Source: Streptomyces lincolnensis
Lineage (GTDB): Bacteria > Actinomycetota > Actinomycetes > Streptomycetales > Streptomycetaceae
Length of the DNA: 64,000 nucleotides
Direction: 5' to 3'
Assembly: GCF_021173675.1 (NCBI RefSeq)
Contig: NZ_JAIHON010000003.1
Coordinates: 558,001 to 622,000 of the forward strand
In this document: in pieces, positions 53,476-62,933 of the stretch
Position numbering within the stretch: the first letter of the stretch is position 1
Layout of the letters: the number at the start of each line of letters is the position of its first letter
Notes under the pieces: generated by a model
Databases searched by the model: none
Told to the model about the DNA's origin: nothing
What the model saw: only the letters and a program-made list of their open reading frames with translations
Made by a program: the position numbers and the translations under genes

Positions 53476-53635
53476 CCGCAACCGCAACGCCAACCGCGGT
53501 CGGCGGCGGCCGAGTTCGTCGGTCAGGGCTTGGCGGCCCGACCTACTCGATGGGCGGTCTGCCAAGCCCTCACGTCCCACTGAGCTGCTGGGCGCCGGAA
53601 GTCAATCGGTCGTCGGTGCCCCCTGCGCTCCATAA

Positions 53636-53648
53636 TTGCATGATGCAA
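53636..53648. promoter_or_regulatory. Candidate MarR-type dyad
   Basis: TTGCATGATGCAA has 6-bp arms around one base and sits in an A/T-rich pocket within the 259-bp gap 53476-53734, about 90 bp before the MarR start. It is the only clear palindrome in that gap. Confidence 0.45.
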
Positions 53649-53734
53649 AATGAGGCGTCAGCCCCAGCGGACCTCCGTGGCCCTCCGTTCGGGACTGGCG
53701 AGGCGCGCCGACTTCGGCACGGTAGAAGGAGCGT

Positions 53735-54307
53735 ATGCCGGAGCGTGAGGTCCCCGCGGGGGCGATGGGCGATGTTGACGTGGTGACCCGTGCGGTGCCG
53801 ACCGCGTCGCGACTGCTGGTGACGCTCTCCGCCCGCTCCCTCGCCGCGGTCGAGGAACGCGTGATGCTTCCTCAGTTCAGGATGCTGGTGATGCTGTCCA
53901 CGCGCGGGGCCACCAAGCTGGTCGCGCTCGCAGACCTGCTCCAGGTGGCGCCTTCCACCGCGATGCGGATGGTGGACCGGCTGATTGCGGCCGGGCTGGC
54001 CGAGCGGCACCTCAATCCCGACAACCGCCGCGAGACTCTCCTGCAGCTCACCGAGGAAGGCCGGCGTACGGTCCAGGACGTCACCGCCCGACGGCGCACC
54101 GAGATCGGCGCGATCGTCGAACGACTCACCCCGGCGCGGCGTCTGGCACTCATGGAAGGCCTCGCCGCCTTCAACGAAGCCGGGGGAGAGTCGTCGGTTC
54201 CGCGGTCGACGACGTGGCGCACCCGCTGGGGTGGACGGTGGACCTCCCCGCGGCCCGTGACGGCTGACCCGACCGTGCTATTTATATTCCATGGAAGCAA
54301 CTTCTGA
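53735..54307 (+). CDS. MarR family regulator with shifted C-terminus
   Basis: 190 residues from ATG 53735 (AAGGAG upstream). Winged helix: LPQFRMLVMLSTRGATKLVA, LLQVAPSTAMRMVDRLIAAG, wing RHLNPDNRRETLLQLTEEG. After AAFNEAGGES the frame becomes Trp/Arg/Thr-rich and ends HGSNF, running into the next promoter. One base out of frame, the same DNA reads SAVDDVAHPLGWTVDLPAAR and stops at 54265-54267 with almost all codons ending in G or C. A one-base indel near 54190 is therefore likely. The HTH is intact. Confidence 0.78.
   Translation: MPEREVPAGAMGDVDVVTRAVPTASRLLVTLSARSLAAVEERVMLPQFRMLVMLSTRGATKLVALADLLQVAPSTAMRMVDRLIAAGLAERHLNPDNRRETLLQLTEEGRRTVQDVTARRRTEIGAIVERLTPARRLALMEGLAAFNEAGGESSVPRSTTWRTRWGGRWTSPRPVTADPTVLFIFHGSNF
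54287..54296. promoter_or_regulatory. Palindrome before the UvrA-like gene
   Basis: TTCCATGGAA is a 10-bp palindrome within the A/T-rich stretch TATTTATATTCC...TTTTATAG (54279-54322), where the promoter of the UvrA-like gene is expected. It may bind the MarR protein encoded just upstream. Confidence 0.45.
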
Positions 54308-54403
54308 GGATTGTTTTATAGTGGGGAGATCGGGCTGACGCAACGGGCAGCCGATCGGTCCGGCGGCCGAAGAGCCTCGGACGGCACCCAGGAGGCGGAA
54401 GCG

Positions 54404-56986
54404 ATGGCGTACGACGAGGTAGCGGGCGGGGCCGAGCGAGCCGGGGCCCTGGGCGCGCGACGTGCGGATGCGGCGGATCCGCCGTTGGCCATCCAGGTGC
54501 ACGGCGCGAGGGTCCACAATCTGCAGAACATCGATGTGACGGTGCCGCTGCGCCAACTCGTCGCGGTCGCGGGAGTCTCCGGTTCCGGCAAGTCGTCGCT
54601 GGCGATGGGGGTGCTGTACGCGGAGGGCTCACGCCGCTACATCGAGGCCCTGTCCACGTACACCCGCCGACGCATGGCGCAGGCACCGCGCGCGGCGGTG
54701 GACAGCGTCGAGCACGTGCCCGCTGCCCTCGCCCTGCGGCAGCGGCCCGGGGTGCCGGGGGTGCGCAGCACTTTCGGTACGTCGACCGAGCTGCTCAACG
54801 TGCTCCGCCTGCTGTTTTCCCGGCTGGGATCACACCTGTGCCCCAACGGCCACCGCCAGGACCCGACGATCGACGTCGCCGCGGGACTGACCCTCACCTG
54901 CCCCGCGTGCGAGGTGACGTTCTACCCACCGGGCGCGGAGTCGCTGGCCTTCAACTCCGACGGGGCGTGCCCGCGGTGCACCGGCACCGGCACGGTCCGG
55001 GAGGTCGACGAAGCCGCTCTCGTCCCCGATCCGCAACGCACCATCGCCGAGGGGGCGGTGGCCCCGTGGTCGATGTTCGGGCTGACGGTGATGCCGCAAG
55101 TGGTCGCCGAGCTCGGGGTGCGCACAGACGTGCCGTACGCGCAACTGACCACACACGAGCGAGACGTGGTCATGCACGGCCCCGCGGAGCAGCGGCACAT
55201 CAGCGTGCGGTCCAAGAACGGCAAGTACTTCGAGCTGGACTTCACCTACCGCAACGCCCGCCGGGCCGTGGAGGAGGCACTGAACAACGCCACCACCGAA
55301 CGCGGACTGAACCGTGTGAACAGGTTCATCAGTGCCCAGGTCTGCCCGGACTGCCACGGTGCCCGGCTCAGCGAGCAGGCCCGCGCCACTCTCGTGAACG
55401 GCGTCAACCTCGCCGAGGCCACCGCGAAGACCCTCGACGAACTCGTCGCCTGGGCCCCCACCCTCGCGGACACCCTGCCGTCCGAGATGCGCTCCATGGC
55501 GCGGACCATCGTTGCCACCCTGCTGGAAACGGCTCGCCGCCTGATTGAACTCGGCCTGGGCTACCTCGGCCTGGACCGGGCGAGCTCAACCCTCTCGACC
55601 GGCGAGCGGCAACGCGTCCAGCTGGCCCGCGCGGTACGCAACCAGACCACCGGAGTGCTCTACGTCCTCGACGAACCCTCCATCGGCCTGCACCCCTCGA
55701 ACGTGGACGGCCTGCTCGGCGTCATGCGCGACCTGCTGCGCGACGGCAACTCCGTCGTGCTCGTCGACCACGACGTCCAGGTCCTGCGCGAGGCCGACTG
55801 GCTCATCGAGATCGGCCCCGGCTCCGGCACCGAGGGCGGCACCGTCCTGGCCACGGGCGACGTCACCACCCTCGGCAAGGACCCCGACTCCCTGATCGGC
55901 GGATTTCTCACCGGGCGCGAACCCGTCCTCGTCCGCACGCGGGCCGACCGTGACGAGATGTTCGACCAGGGCCGCATCCATCTGTCCACCCGTCCGCTGC
56001 ACACCGTGCACGCCCTGGACGTCGACATCCCGCGAGGCCGCCTGACCGCCGTCACCGGTGTGTCCGGATCGGGCAAGACCACCCTGATTCTCGAAAGTCT
56101 CGTCCCCGCGCTCCGGGCGACAACGGCGGGCAGCGCCCTGCCCGACCACGTCACCGCGGTGGACGCGCGGTCCCTCACACGGGTCAACATGGTCGACGCC
56201 ACCCCCATCGGCACCAACGTCCGCTCCACCGTGGCCACCTACAGCGGTATCCTCGACGACCTGCGCCGCGCCTACGCCACCACCGACACCGCCAGGCAGC
56301 GCGGGCTCACCGCCGCGGACTTCTCCTACAACACCGGCTCCCTGCGCTGCCCCCGCTGCGAGGGCACCGGACAGGTCTCCCTCGACGTCCAGTTCCTGCC
56401 CGACGTCGACATCGCCTGCCCCGCCTGCGACGGCACCCGTTACGCCCCCGAGGCGGCCGACATCCTCCGCGCGACCCCCGACGGCCCGGCCGACGGGGTC
56501 AGTCTGCCCGGCCTGCTTGCCCTCACGGTCAGGCAGGCCGTCGAACAGGTCGCGGACATCCCCCGGGTGAGGAACCGGCTCCAGGCGCTCATCGACCTCG
56601 GCCTGGGCTACCTCACCCTCGGCGAAGACACCCCGGCCCTCTCCGGCGGCGAGGCACAGCGGCTCAAGCTCGCCACCGAGCTGACCCGGAACCAGTCCGA
56701 CACCCTCTTCGTCCTCGACGAACCCAGCGTCGGCCTCCACCCCCTCGACATCCGCACGCTCCTGGACGTCCTGAAGCGGCTGGGTGACAAAGGCGCCACC
56801 GTCATCGTCATCGAACACGACCTCGACATGATCGCCAACGCCGACTACGTCATCGACATGGGCCCCGGAGGCGGCGCCGCCGGCGGCACCGTCGTCGCCT
56901 CCGGAACGCCCGACGACCTCTCGCGTGATCCGCTCAGCGTCACCGCCCGCTACCTCAGCAACCACCTGCACCCGACGAAGAGGTGA
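54404..56986 (+). CDS. UvrA2-like ABC ATPase (self-resistance type)
   Basis: 860 residues from ATG 54404 (AGGAGG upstream); an earlier in-frame ATG gives a non-coding leader. Two ABC modules: Walker [14 protein letters not shown] and [13 protein letters not shown]; signatures [12 protein letters not shown] and [15 protein letters not shown]; Walker [15 protein letters not shown] and [13 protein letters not shown]. Zinc-finger-like Cys pairs occur at [16 protein letters not shown] and [16 protein letters not shown]. It is about 100 residues shorter than true UvrA, fitting loss of the UvrB-binding region as in UvrA2/DrrC. Such proteins protect against DNA-binding drugs. The upstream MarR gene is its likely regulator. 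Confidence 0.9.
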   Translation: MAYDEVAGGAERAGALGARRADAADPPLAIQVHGARVHNLQNIDVTVPLRQLVAVAGVSGSGKSSLAMGVLYAEGSRRYIEALSTYTRRRMAQAPRAAVDSVEHVPAALALRQRPGVPGVRSTFGTSTELLNVLRLLFSRLGSHLCPNGHRQDPTIDVAAGLTLTCPACEVTFYPPGAESLAFNSDGACPRCTGTGTVREVDEAALVPDPQRTIAEGAVAPWSMFGLTVMPQVVAELGVRTDVPYAQLTTHERDVVMHGPAEQRHISVRSKNGKYFELDFTYRNARRAVEEALNNATTERGLNRVNRFISAQVCPDCHGARLSEQARATLVNGVNLAEATAKTLDELVAWAPTLADTLPSEMRSMARTIVATLLETARRLIELGLGYLGLDRASSTLSTGERQRVQLARAVRNQTTGVLYVLDEPSIGLHPSNVDGLLGVMRDLLRDGNSVVLVDHDVQVLREADWLIEIGPGSGTEGGTVLATGDVTTLGKDPDSLIGGFLTGREPVLVRTRADRDEMFDQGRIHLSTRPLHTVHALDVDIPRGRLTAVTGVSGSGKTTLILESLVPALRATTAGSALPDHVTAVDARSLTRVNMVDATPIGTNVRSTVATYSGILDDLRRAYATTDTARQRGLTAADFSYNTGSLRCPRCEGTGQVSLDVQFLPDVDIACPACDGTRYAPEAADILRATPDGPADGVSLPGLLALTVRQAVEQVADIPRVRNRLQALIDLGLGYLTLGEDTPALSGGEAQRLKLATELTRNQSDTLFVLDEPSVGLHPLDIRTLLDVLKRLGDKGATVIVIEHDLDMIANADYVIDMGPGGGAAGGTVVASGTPDDLSRDPLSVTARYLSNHLHPTKR

Positions 56987-57009
56987 GCCCCGGGGCGGGC
57001 CGTACGCCC

Positions 57010-57210
57010 GCCCTGCAGCTGGGGGATGGCCTGGAAGCCGTTGGCGCAGGTGCCGTCCTCCTGTACGAACGCCACGTGGGTGCGGTGGTTGGCGCTGTCG
57101 CTGTTCTGGCCGACCCAGCAGCTCTGGAAGAAGGGCGTGCGGACCCCACTGCCGCCCTCGGGGCGGATCGGGTGCTTGTCCGTCAGTTGCCGGTCCTCGA
57201 TTGACGTACT
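57010..57210 (-). pseudogene. Fragment of a DUF1996-type secreted protein
   Basis: The minus strand reads [20 protein letters not shown], then [13 protein letters not shown] and [12 protein letters not shown]. This is the hallmark end of DUF1996 domains (FPSCWDGxNxDSxNHxxHVxFP). The N-terminal 200 or more residues are missing and the frame decays after the conserved block. The relic occupies most of the 347-bp gap between the UvrA2-like gene and the MBL relic. Confidence 0.65.
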
Positions 57211-57333
57211 GCGACGACGCTGACAGCGACAGCTGGTCAGGATCGGACCCTGCCCTGGTTGTCGACCGCGCGAGCTCCTTGTACCGCCCGACTCCGCCAA
57301 GATCCCGAGTTCCAGCAACCGGAGAGCCCTCGA

Positions 57334-57830
57334 ATGTCCAGTGCCACCACCGAGCAGGTCCTCGTCCGTGTGTACGGCGGGCCCACCACCCTCATCGAGT
57401 ACGGTGGGCTCCGGTTCGTCACCAACCCCACCTTCGCCCCGCCCGGCGAATACCCCGTGCCCCTCCCCGGTGGTCACAAGCTCATCAAGACCAGACCGTC
57501 CGCCGTCGCCCCGGCCGACCTCGGCCCCCTCGACGCGGTCCTGCTCTCCCACGACACCCACGACGACAACCTCGACACCACCGGCCGCGCCTTCCTGCCC
57601 CACGTACCCGTCGTCTTCACCACCACCAGCGGCGCCGCCCGCCTCGGCGGGAACGCCCACGGACTGACGTTCTGGCAGAGCACCGAACCCTCACCGCCCT
57701 GCCCGCCGGATCATCCCCGCCCACTACGACAGCTGGGCCCACCTAAGCAAGGCCGCGCCGACATCGAGACCGCGTTCACCAACGCCGGCCTCACCCACCG
57801 CCTCGACTTCGCCGGACAGGCGCCGAATCC
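57334..57830 (+). pseudogene. UlaG-like metallo-beta-lactamase-fold gene with internal deletion
   Basis: From ATG 57334 the N-terminus is intact: [38 protein letters not shown] and [14 protein letters not shown]. It breaks at about 57680. Shortly after, another frame reads IIPAHYDSWAHLSK, the motif normally near the C-terminus. A third shift restores RADIETAFTNAGLTHRLDF. About 130 middle residues, including metal ligands around the usual SGDN block, are missing. Not a working hydrolase. Confidence 0.7.
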
Positions 57831-57869
57831 ACGGCGGTCACCGGCGGACCACACCGCTGGGACTGGCGT

Positions 57870-58643
57870 TTACCCAGCCTCCGCGGCGCGCAACGAGTAG
57901 ACCTGTGGGACGCGTTGCCCCGCCGGGAGACGGAAGTGGCCGTGGTCGTGCTCGTGCAGGAACTCCAGGCGGAGGCCCGCGGCAGTCAAGGCGCTGACGA
58001 CATCGCCGACACCATGACGCCACTCGACGGTGACGGTGGCGGCCATGGGCGCGGCGGCGTCGGCATAGGTGCCGGGAGCGTCCACCACGATCGGGGCGCG
58101 GTGGAAGTAGTCCTGCTCGATCGTGCCGTCGTCGGCGAGCAGGTCGGCGACCGGGTGGTACTCGGCCAGGTAGAGGAAGCCCCCTTCGGCGACCAACGCG
58201 GCAGCCGTACGTGCCCAGCCGGCGATGTCCGGAAGCCAGCACAGCGCGCCGAAGCCGGTGTAGACGATGTCGAAGCGCTGCCCGTCCAGGGCCTGGACGG
58301 CGTCGTACACATCGGCGGTCACGAAGCGGGCGGTGGCGGCGCCGATCCGCGCGGCCAGGTCGCCGGCGACCTTGACGGCGGCCGGGGAGAAATCGAGACC
58401 GGTGACGGTGGCTCCGCGTCGGGACCAGGACAGGGTGTCCAGTCCGATATGGCATTGCAGGTGGAGCAGAGTCCTGCCCTGGACGTCACCGACCTCGGCG
58501 ACCTCGAAGTCCCGGAGCGTGTCCTTGCCCGCGACGAAGGCGGGAAGGTCGTAGAACGGGCCGGACGTGTGGATGGGGACGCGTTCATCCCAGTTGGCGC
58601 GGTTGGCCGCGCGCCAGTCGGCGGCTCCTGGGATCGTCGTCAC
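57870..58643 (-). CDS. Class I SAM-dependent methyltransferase
   Basis: 257 residues from GTG 58643 (VTTIPGAADWRAANRANW); ATG 58697 is an in-frame alternative adding 18 residues. WDERVPIHTSGPFYDLPAF is typical of the group. SAM motif I is LLHLQCHIGLDTLSWSRRG and motif II VTGLDFSPAAV. FDIVYTGFGALCWLPDIAGW and FLYLAEYHPVADLL follow. Substrate unknown. It is convergent with the MBL relic, whose open frame it slightly overlaps. Confidence 0.82.
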   Translation of the reverse strand: MTTIPGAADWRAANRANWDERVPIHTSGPFYDLPAFVAGKDTLRDFEVAEVGDVQGRTLLHLQCHIGLDTLSWSRRGATVTGLDFSPAAVKVAGDLAARIGAATARFVTADVYDAVQALDGQRFDIVYTGFGALCWLPDIAGWARTAAALVAEGGFLYLAEYHPVADLLADDGTIEQDYFHRAPIVVDAPGTYADAAAPMAATVTVEWRHGVGDVVSALTAAGLRLEFLHEHDHGHFRLPAGQRVPQVYSLRAAEAG

Positions 58644-58706
58644 GGCGGGCAACGCTAGCCACGGAGACGGACGGTGATCAATCCATTTCCGCGTCACGGC
58701 ACGCGT

Positions 58707-59390
58707 TCAGGCGCTCGCGGTCTCGTCCGGGTGGAGGGCGTCGAGGATGAGGGTGAGACCGAAGGTGAACTCGTCGGCGTAGTCGTAGCCGGGTTTGAGG
58801 ACGTGCTCGGTGGCCAGCTCGGTGAGGTGGGGGTATTCGTCGGCGGGCATGTCGCGCAGGATGGCGTCAGTGACCTCGTTGAGCTCCGCCGCGCCGGTGA
58901 ACGGCAGGCTCAGCTCCTGGAGTACGAAGCCGTAGAGGTAGCTGTCGATCAGCGAGATGGCGTGTGCGGCCATGCGGACGGAGAATCCTCCTGCGCGCAA
59001 CGCGCCGATGACGGCGTCGTGGTGGCGCAGGGTCGCGGGGCCGGGCTGGGAGCGGGAGTCCAACAGGCCGATGGACCACGGGTGGCGCCGCAGGACGGTA
59101 CGGGCGCAGACCGCGCGGTGGCGCATGGCGGTTTTCCAGTCCGTGTCGCGCCGCGGCAGGTCGATCTCGCCGAAGACCGCGTCCACCATGCCGTCGAGGA
59201 TGTCCTCCCGGCCTGCCACGTGGTGATAGAGCGACATCGCCTCCACTCCCAGCGGTTCGGCGATGGCCCGCATGGTGAGCGCGGCCGATCCCTTCTCGTC
59301 GGCGACCGCCAGCGCCGTACGAATGACGCGCTCGCGACTGAGCGGGGTGCGCGCCGACGCCCTTCGCCGGCCCTTGCCTCCCTCGAGCAT
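58707..59390 (-). CDS. TetR family regulator (TetR_C type)
   Basis: 227 residues from ATG 59390 (AAAGGAGG upstream). [23 protein letters not shown] with [20 protein letters not shown]. The C-terminal tetracycline-repressor-like domain includes [20 protein letters not shown]. It diverges from the NAD-binding protein at 59484, and two identical-arm operators lie between. Ligand unknown. Confidence 0.9.
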   Translation of the reverse strand: MLEGGKGRRRASARTPLSRERVIRTALAVADEKGSAALTMRAIAEPLGVEAMSLYHHVAGREDILDGMVDAVFGEIDLPRRDTDWKTAMRHRAVCARTVLRRHPWSIGLLDSRSQPGPATLRHHDAVIGALRAGGFSVRMAAHAISLIDSYLYGFVLQELSLPFTGAAELNEVTDAILRDMPADEYPHLTELATEHVLKPGYDYADEFTFGLTLILDALHPDETASA

Positions 59391-59418
59391 CCGCCCCTCC
59401 TTTTCCTTCCCTTGACCG

Positions 59419-59456
59419 CCTTACAGCATAAGGATAGCTTGCCTTACAACATAAGG
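59419..59456. promoter_or_regulatory. Two TetR operators
   Basis: CCTTACAGCATAAGG (59419-59433) and CCTTACAACATAAGG (59442-59456) differ by one base. Each has 5-bp arms CCTTA/TAAGG with a 5-nt centre, starts 23 bp apart (about two helical turns), in the divergent TetR/NmrA gap. Confidence 0.78.
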
Positions 59457-59483
59457 TCGGCAGTCCGGCAAAGGGGATGCGGC

Positions 59484-60200
59484 ATGAGCACGGATCGTGT
59501 GAAGAAGGTCTGCATCGTCGGGGCATCGGGGAAGCTCGGCCAGTACATGGTCGGGCACGCGCTGGAACGCGGCTACGAGGTGGTCGGCGTGTGCCGGGAG
59601 CGCAGCGTGCCCAAGTTGGCCGCGTTCGAAGGCCGGATGACCGTGGTCCCCGGACCCACGAACGACCCGGAGGTGATCAGGCGGGCGGTCGCCGGGTGCG
59701 ACGGGGTGCTGACGGTGCTGGCGCCCTGGGGCGTGCAGCAGTACGCGTCCGGCACGGCGCAGGCGGTACTCGACCACGCGCGGCCGGGCGCGCGCCTGGT
59801 CTTCTCCTGCGGCTGGCACATCACGCGCGACGGCAAGGACAAGTACTCGCGCATGTTCACCATGGGCGTCCGGATCGCCGCCGTGCTGGCCAAGCTCGTC
59901 CGCGCCGTGGAGATCGACGACCAGGTGGAGGCGTGCCGACGGGTGTTCGCCAGCGGCACGCGGTGGACCGTGGTGCGCGGCAGCAGTCTGGAGGAGGGCG
60001 AAAGCCAGGGCCTGCCCGTGTGGAGCCGGCATGTGGGGGATCCGGTCCTGGCCGGCAATCTGACGCGCCGGGTGGACTTCGCACTGTTCATGGTCGAAGC
60101 GCTCACCGACGACGCGCTCGTCCAGGAGGCCCCCGCGATCGTCGGCTGCCGAACTCCCAGCGCGGTCGCCCATGCGGGCGGCGCCTCCGACCACGCCTGA
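59484..60200 (+). CDS. NAD(P)-binding (NmrA/SDR-atypical) protein
   Basis: 238 residues from ATG 59484 (AAGGGG upstream). VCIVGASGKLGQYMVGHALE is the nucleotide loop and VVGVCRERSVPKL follows. GVLTVLAPWGVQQYASGTAQ and LVFSCGWHITRDGKDKYSR are recognisable family blocks. A likely redox enzyme or nucleotide sensor controlled by the divergent TetR. Confidence 0.85.
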   Translation: MSTDRVKKVCIVGASGKLGQYMVGHALERGYEVVGVCRERSVPKLAAFEGRMTVVPGPTNDPEVIRRAVAGCDGVLTVLAPWGVQQYASGTAQAVLDHARPGARLVFSCGWHITRDGKDKYSRMFTMGVRIAAVLAKLVRAVEIDDQVEACRRVFASGTRWTVVRGSSLEEGESQGLPVWSRHVGDPVLAGNLTRRVDFALFMVEALTDDALVQEAPAIVGCRTPSAVAHAGGASDHA

Positions 60201-60357
60201 TACGGGGGGCGACGGCGCCGCCGGCACTGGCCCGGCAGGCAGCTCCGGGGCTCAATCTCCGTGGAGGGCTGGCCTGTTGAAGGCCTGGCGTTGTCGGTGG
60301 CGGATGCAAGCATGGTCTGTTGCGCGGGGATCGGCGGCGAGGGAGAGGACGTACACG

Positions 60358-60498
60358 GTGGTCTGGATCGACAAGTACCAGCGCGCGGACGGGACCGTCG
60401 TTCGGGCGCATTCCCGGTGGGCGCAGGGGGCGTGCCGGGAGATGACCGTCTTAGCCGTGGGCGCGTTGGCCGTGGTCGGGATGGGCGGCGGCAGGTGA
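60358..60498 (+). CDS. Small protein upstream of the Mrr-like nuclease
   Basis: 46 residues from GTG 60358 with GGGAGAGG upstream. It reads VVWIDKYQRADGTVVRAHSR and ends in a hydrophobic stretch (MTVLAVGALAVVGMGGG). Its stop overlaps the next start (GTGA), so it is very likely translated and coupled to the nuclease gene. No known family. Confidence 0.6.
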   Translation: MVWIDKYQRADGTVVRAHSRWAQGACREMTVLAVGALAVVGMGGGR

Positions 60499-61175
60499 GC
60501 CGCCGCCCGCGCCGCAGGACGCGCCGGCAGCAACAGAGGGACATGCAGTTCGGCGTCCTCGTGGTCGCCGCCGTGGCTGGGGTGGCTCTGGTCGTGACGG
60601 TGGTGAACTGGCTGCTCGTCCACTGGTGGGTGCTGCTCGTCGCCGCGGTTCTCGCCGTACTGGCCGGTGCCGGGTGGTGGCAGCGGCGGGTCCAGCGGGC
60701 CCGGTGGGAGCAGGCGCGGGCGCGTGCCCTGCGGTACGGGCTGGCGCAGTTGGACGCGCTGACGCACCGGCAGTTCGAGCACGCGATCCGGGACCTGATG
60801 TACCGCGACGGCTGTACGGACGCCGTGCAGGTCGGCGGGCAGGGTGACCTGGGGGCGGACGTGAAGGCCACGGACCCTCTGGGGCGGCGCTGGGTGATCC
60901 AGTGCAAGCACCGCGGGAACGGCGACCGGGGCGCGGCCGTGGGCACGCCGGATCTTCAGGTGCTGAACGGGACCGGTCGCCCGGTGCATGGGGCGGACGT
61001 CGTGGTGATGGTGACCAACGGCAGGATCACCCAGCCCGGCCGGGACTTCGCCCGGCAGCAGCGGCTCCACCTGGTCGACCGACGGGTCCTGGGGGAGTGG
61101 GCTGCGGGGTCGCGGCCGCTGTGGGAACTGCTGCGGGCTCTGCCGCCCCCGCGTAGGCCGTCAGCGCTCTCCTGA
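60495..61175 (+). CDS. Membrane-anchored Mrr-like restriction endonuclease
   Basis: 226 residues from GTG 60495, overlapping the small gene. A very basic N-terminus (RRPRRRTRRQQQR) precedes two membrane helices (residues 18-62). The Mrr-type nuclease domain (about 90-200) starts LDALTHRQFEHAIRDLMYRD and has the PD-(D/E)xK core: Asp in GDLGADVKA and QxK in WVIQCKHR. Membrane-bound Mrr-like proteins could cut incoming or modified DNA at the membrane. No methyltransferase is adjacent. Confidence 0.82.
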   Translation: MSRRPRRRTRRQQQRDMQFGVLVVAAVAGVALVVTVVNWLLVHWWVLLVAAVLAVLAGAGWWQRRVQRARWEQARARALRYGLAQLDALTHRQFEHAIRDLMYRDGCTDAVQVGGQGDLGADVKATDPLGRRWVIQCKHRGNGDRGAAVGTPDLQVLNGTGRPVHGADVVVMVTNGRITQPGRDFARQQRLHLVDRRVLGEWAAGSRPLWELLRALPPPRRPSALS

Positions 61176-61307
61176 CGGGGTGGCCGGAGCGCCGGCGGCC
61201 ACTACCGGTATCCGGAATCGGCGGCGTCAGCAAGGAGGACCGCTGGGCCGCTCTCGTCCTGATGTAATGGATGCACTACGGATTCATTGCTTACATCGGG
61301 AGGGGTT

Positions 61308-61958
61308 TTGACTTTCAAGGAAAAGGCCGAAGCGGTAGGAGCATGGGTCGACGGCTGGGCCCTTTCACGTGGCGCGGCTGAACCGGAGTCCAGCCCTTGG
61401 GGTTTCACCATCGACGTCGGCCTCTCCCAGCACGTCATGCGTCACGTCCTCACCACCGCCGACGAGGCGACCGTCCGCAAAATCACCGAAAACACCACGG
61501 CCCCGGGCGTCTGGCTGAAGACGTTCGTGTCTCCGGAGACGCTCACACCCTGGCTGGCCCCCGGCTGGTCTCTGGCGGGTGGCCCCGGCTTCCTCATGTC
61601 CGCCGCGCTGCGCGCCACCCACGCCGAGGTCCCCGACGGGTACCGGCTGCACACCTGGAACCGTGCCGGCGTGATCCGCACCCTGGTGCGCACCTCCGAC
61701 GGTGCTTTCGCCGCGCGTGGCCAGGTCGCCGTCACCGGCTCCGCCGCCGTTGTCGACCAGGTGGAGACCGATCCGGCTCACCAACGTCGCGGCCTGGGGC
61801 GCCTGGTGATGAGTACGCTCGCCGACGCGGCGGCCGGACAGGGCGCCACTGCGGGTGTGTTGGGTGCGACGCCGGAGGGGCGGGCGCTGTACGAGCGCTT
61901 GGGCTGGCGCGTTCTGAGCCCGCTGACCGGCGCGGTGCGAGACCAGGGTTCGGGTTGA
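61308..61958 (+). CDS. GNAT family acetyltransferase with N-terminal extension
   Basis: 216 residues from TTG 61308 (GGGAGGGG upstream); TTG 61287 is an alternative. The first 95 residues form a separate domain (AEAVGAWVDGWALSRGAAEP, FTIDVGLSQHVMRHVLTTAD). The GNAT core is C-terminal: VVDQVETDPAHQRRGLGRLV and GATPEGRALYERLGWRVLSP. Both the acetyl-CoA loop and the YxRLG tail are intact. Substrate unknown. Confidence 0.82.
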   Translation: MTFKEKAEAVGAWVDGWALSRGAAEPESSPWGFTIDVGLSQHVMRHVLTTADEATVRKITENTTAPGVWLKTFVSPETLTPWLAPGWSLAGGPGFLMSAALRATHAEVPDGYRLHTWNRAGVIRTLVRTSDGAFAARGQVAVTGSAAVVDQVETDPAHQRRGLGRLVMSTLADAAAGQGATAGVLGATPEGRALYERLGWRVLSPLTGAVRDQGSG

Positions 61959-62052
61959 GGCATGAGCCCAGTGTGGGTCGCGGCCTACTGGACCCCGGGC
62001 CGGCGGGGTCATGGCGGTTCGCTGCCGCTGCCGCGCCGCGAACCGCCTCGGC

Positions 62053-62933
62053 TCAGCCCAGCGCCTCCAACAGCGCGGTGACGTAGGCATCCAACCGCGC
62101 CTCCACGGCTCGCGTCGTCAGCTCCGTCCTCCCCGCCTCCCGCCATGACCGCGCCAGCAACCGCACTTCTTCCGAGCACGCCAGCGCGTCCCGCACCTGC
62201 CAGTACAGCCGTTCGCTCGTGGCCGCGGCCAGCAACCCGCCGGCCGCTTCATACGCCTCAGTGAATCGCAGGCCCCACGCCGGGCCGTGCAGCAGCGCGA
62301 GATTGGTGGAGCAGTGCGCCACATCGAGATCCGCCGGGCCCCAGGAGGTCGCTGCCCAGTCGACGACGCCGGTGATCCGGGCGCCTTCGGGACTTGGGGG
62401 CGGCACGTCGAACAGCACGTTGCCGGGGTGGAAGTCCCGGTGCAGGAATCGACCTTCATAGGGCGGCGCGGGCCCGCGGATCACGTCGATCGCCTCGGCC
62501 CATGCCGTCGCGTCGGCGCCCCTCGGAGGCACGACGGCGGTCGTCAACGTCACATACTTTTGGGGTCGTTCGGCGGGTCGTGCGCGGCGGTCGGATCAAC
62601 CGCGACCAGTCCAGGCGCCGGCACGTCGGTCCCCGTGAGCAAGGACAGGGCACCGGCCTCCCTGTTCAGCCAGCCCTCGGCGTGCCCCACGTTGACGAAG
62701 GTCCGCAGCACCAGGTCGCGGGTGTCGCCGTCCCGCCCGTCGATGGTCAGCCGCCGCACTTCGGCGGTGATGCCACCGTGCAACGCCTCGGTTTTGACGA
62801 CCTGTTCGCCGACCTCCAAGTGCCGGCTCACCCAAGCCAGTGTCAGTGGTCGGACATCCGCCGTCTCAGGTGGGCGATGGCGCGCGTCCAGGTCGATCGT
62901 GGCGCCCCGGCCGGCACGTCCCGTGCTTGTCAC
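62053..62933 (-). pseudogene. Phosphotransferase (APH family) with internal deletion
   Basis: From about GTG 62933 the N-lobe reads RPLTLAWVSRHLEVGEQVV and VPAPGLVAVDPTAAH, then breaks near 62580. In another frame the sequence resumes with RPAERPQKYVTLTTAVVPP and continues through the catalytic FLHRDFHPGNVLFD and VVDWAATSWGPADLD to 62053. About 50 residues of the hinge are missing and the deletion is not a multiple of three. Each half is open, the second with GTG 62553, but neither alone is a kinase. Confidence 0.75.

Noticed and set aside
61262..61296. ATGTAA...TTACAT inverted repeat before the GNAT gene
   Set aside because: Only 6-bp arms with a 23-bp spacer and no adjacent regulator; too weak to call.
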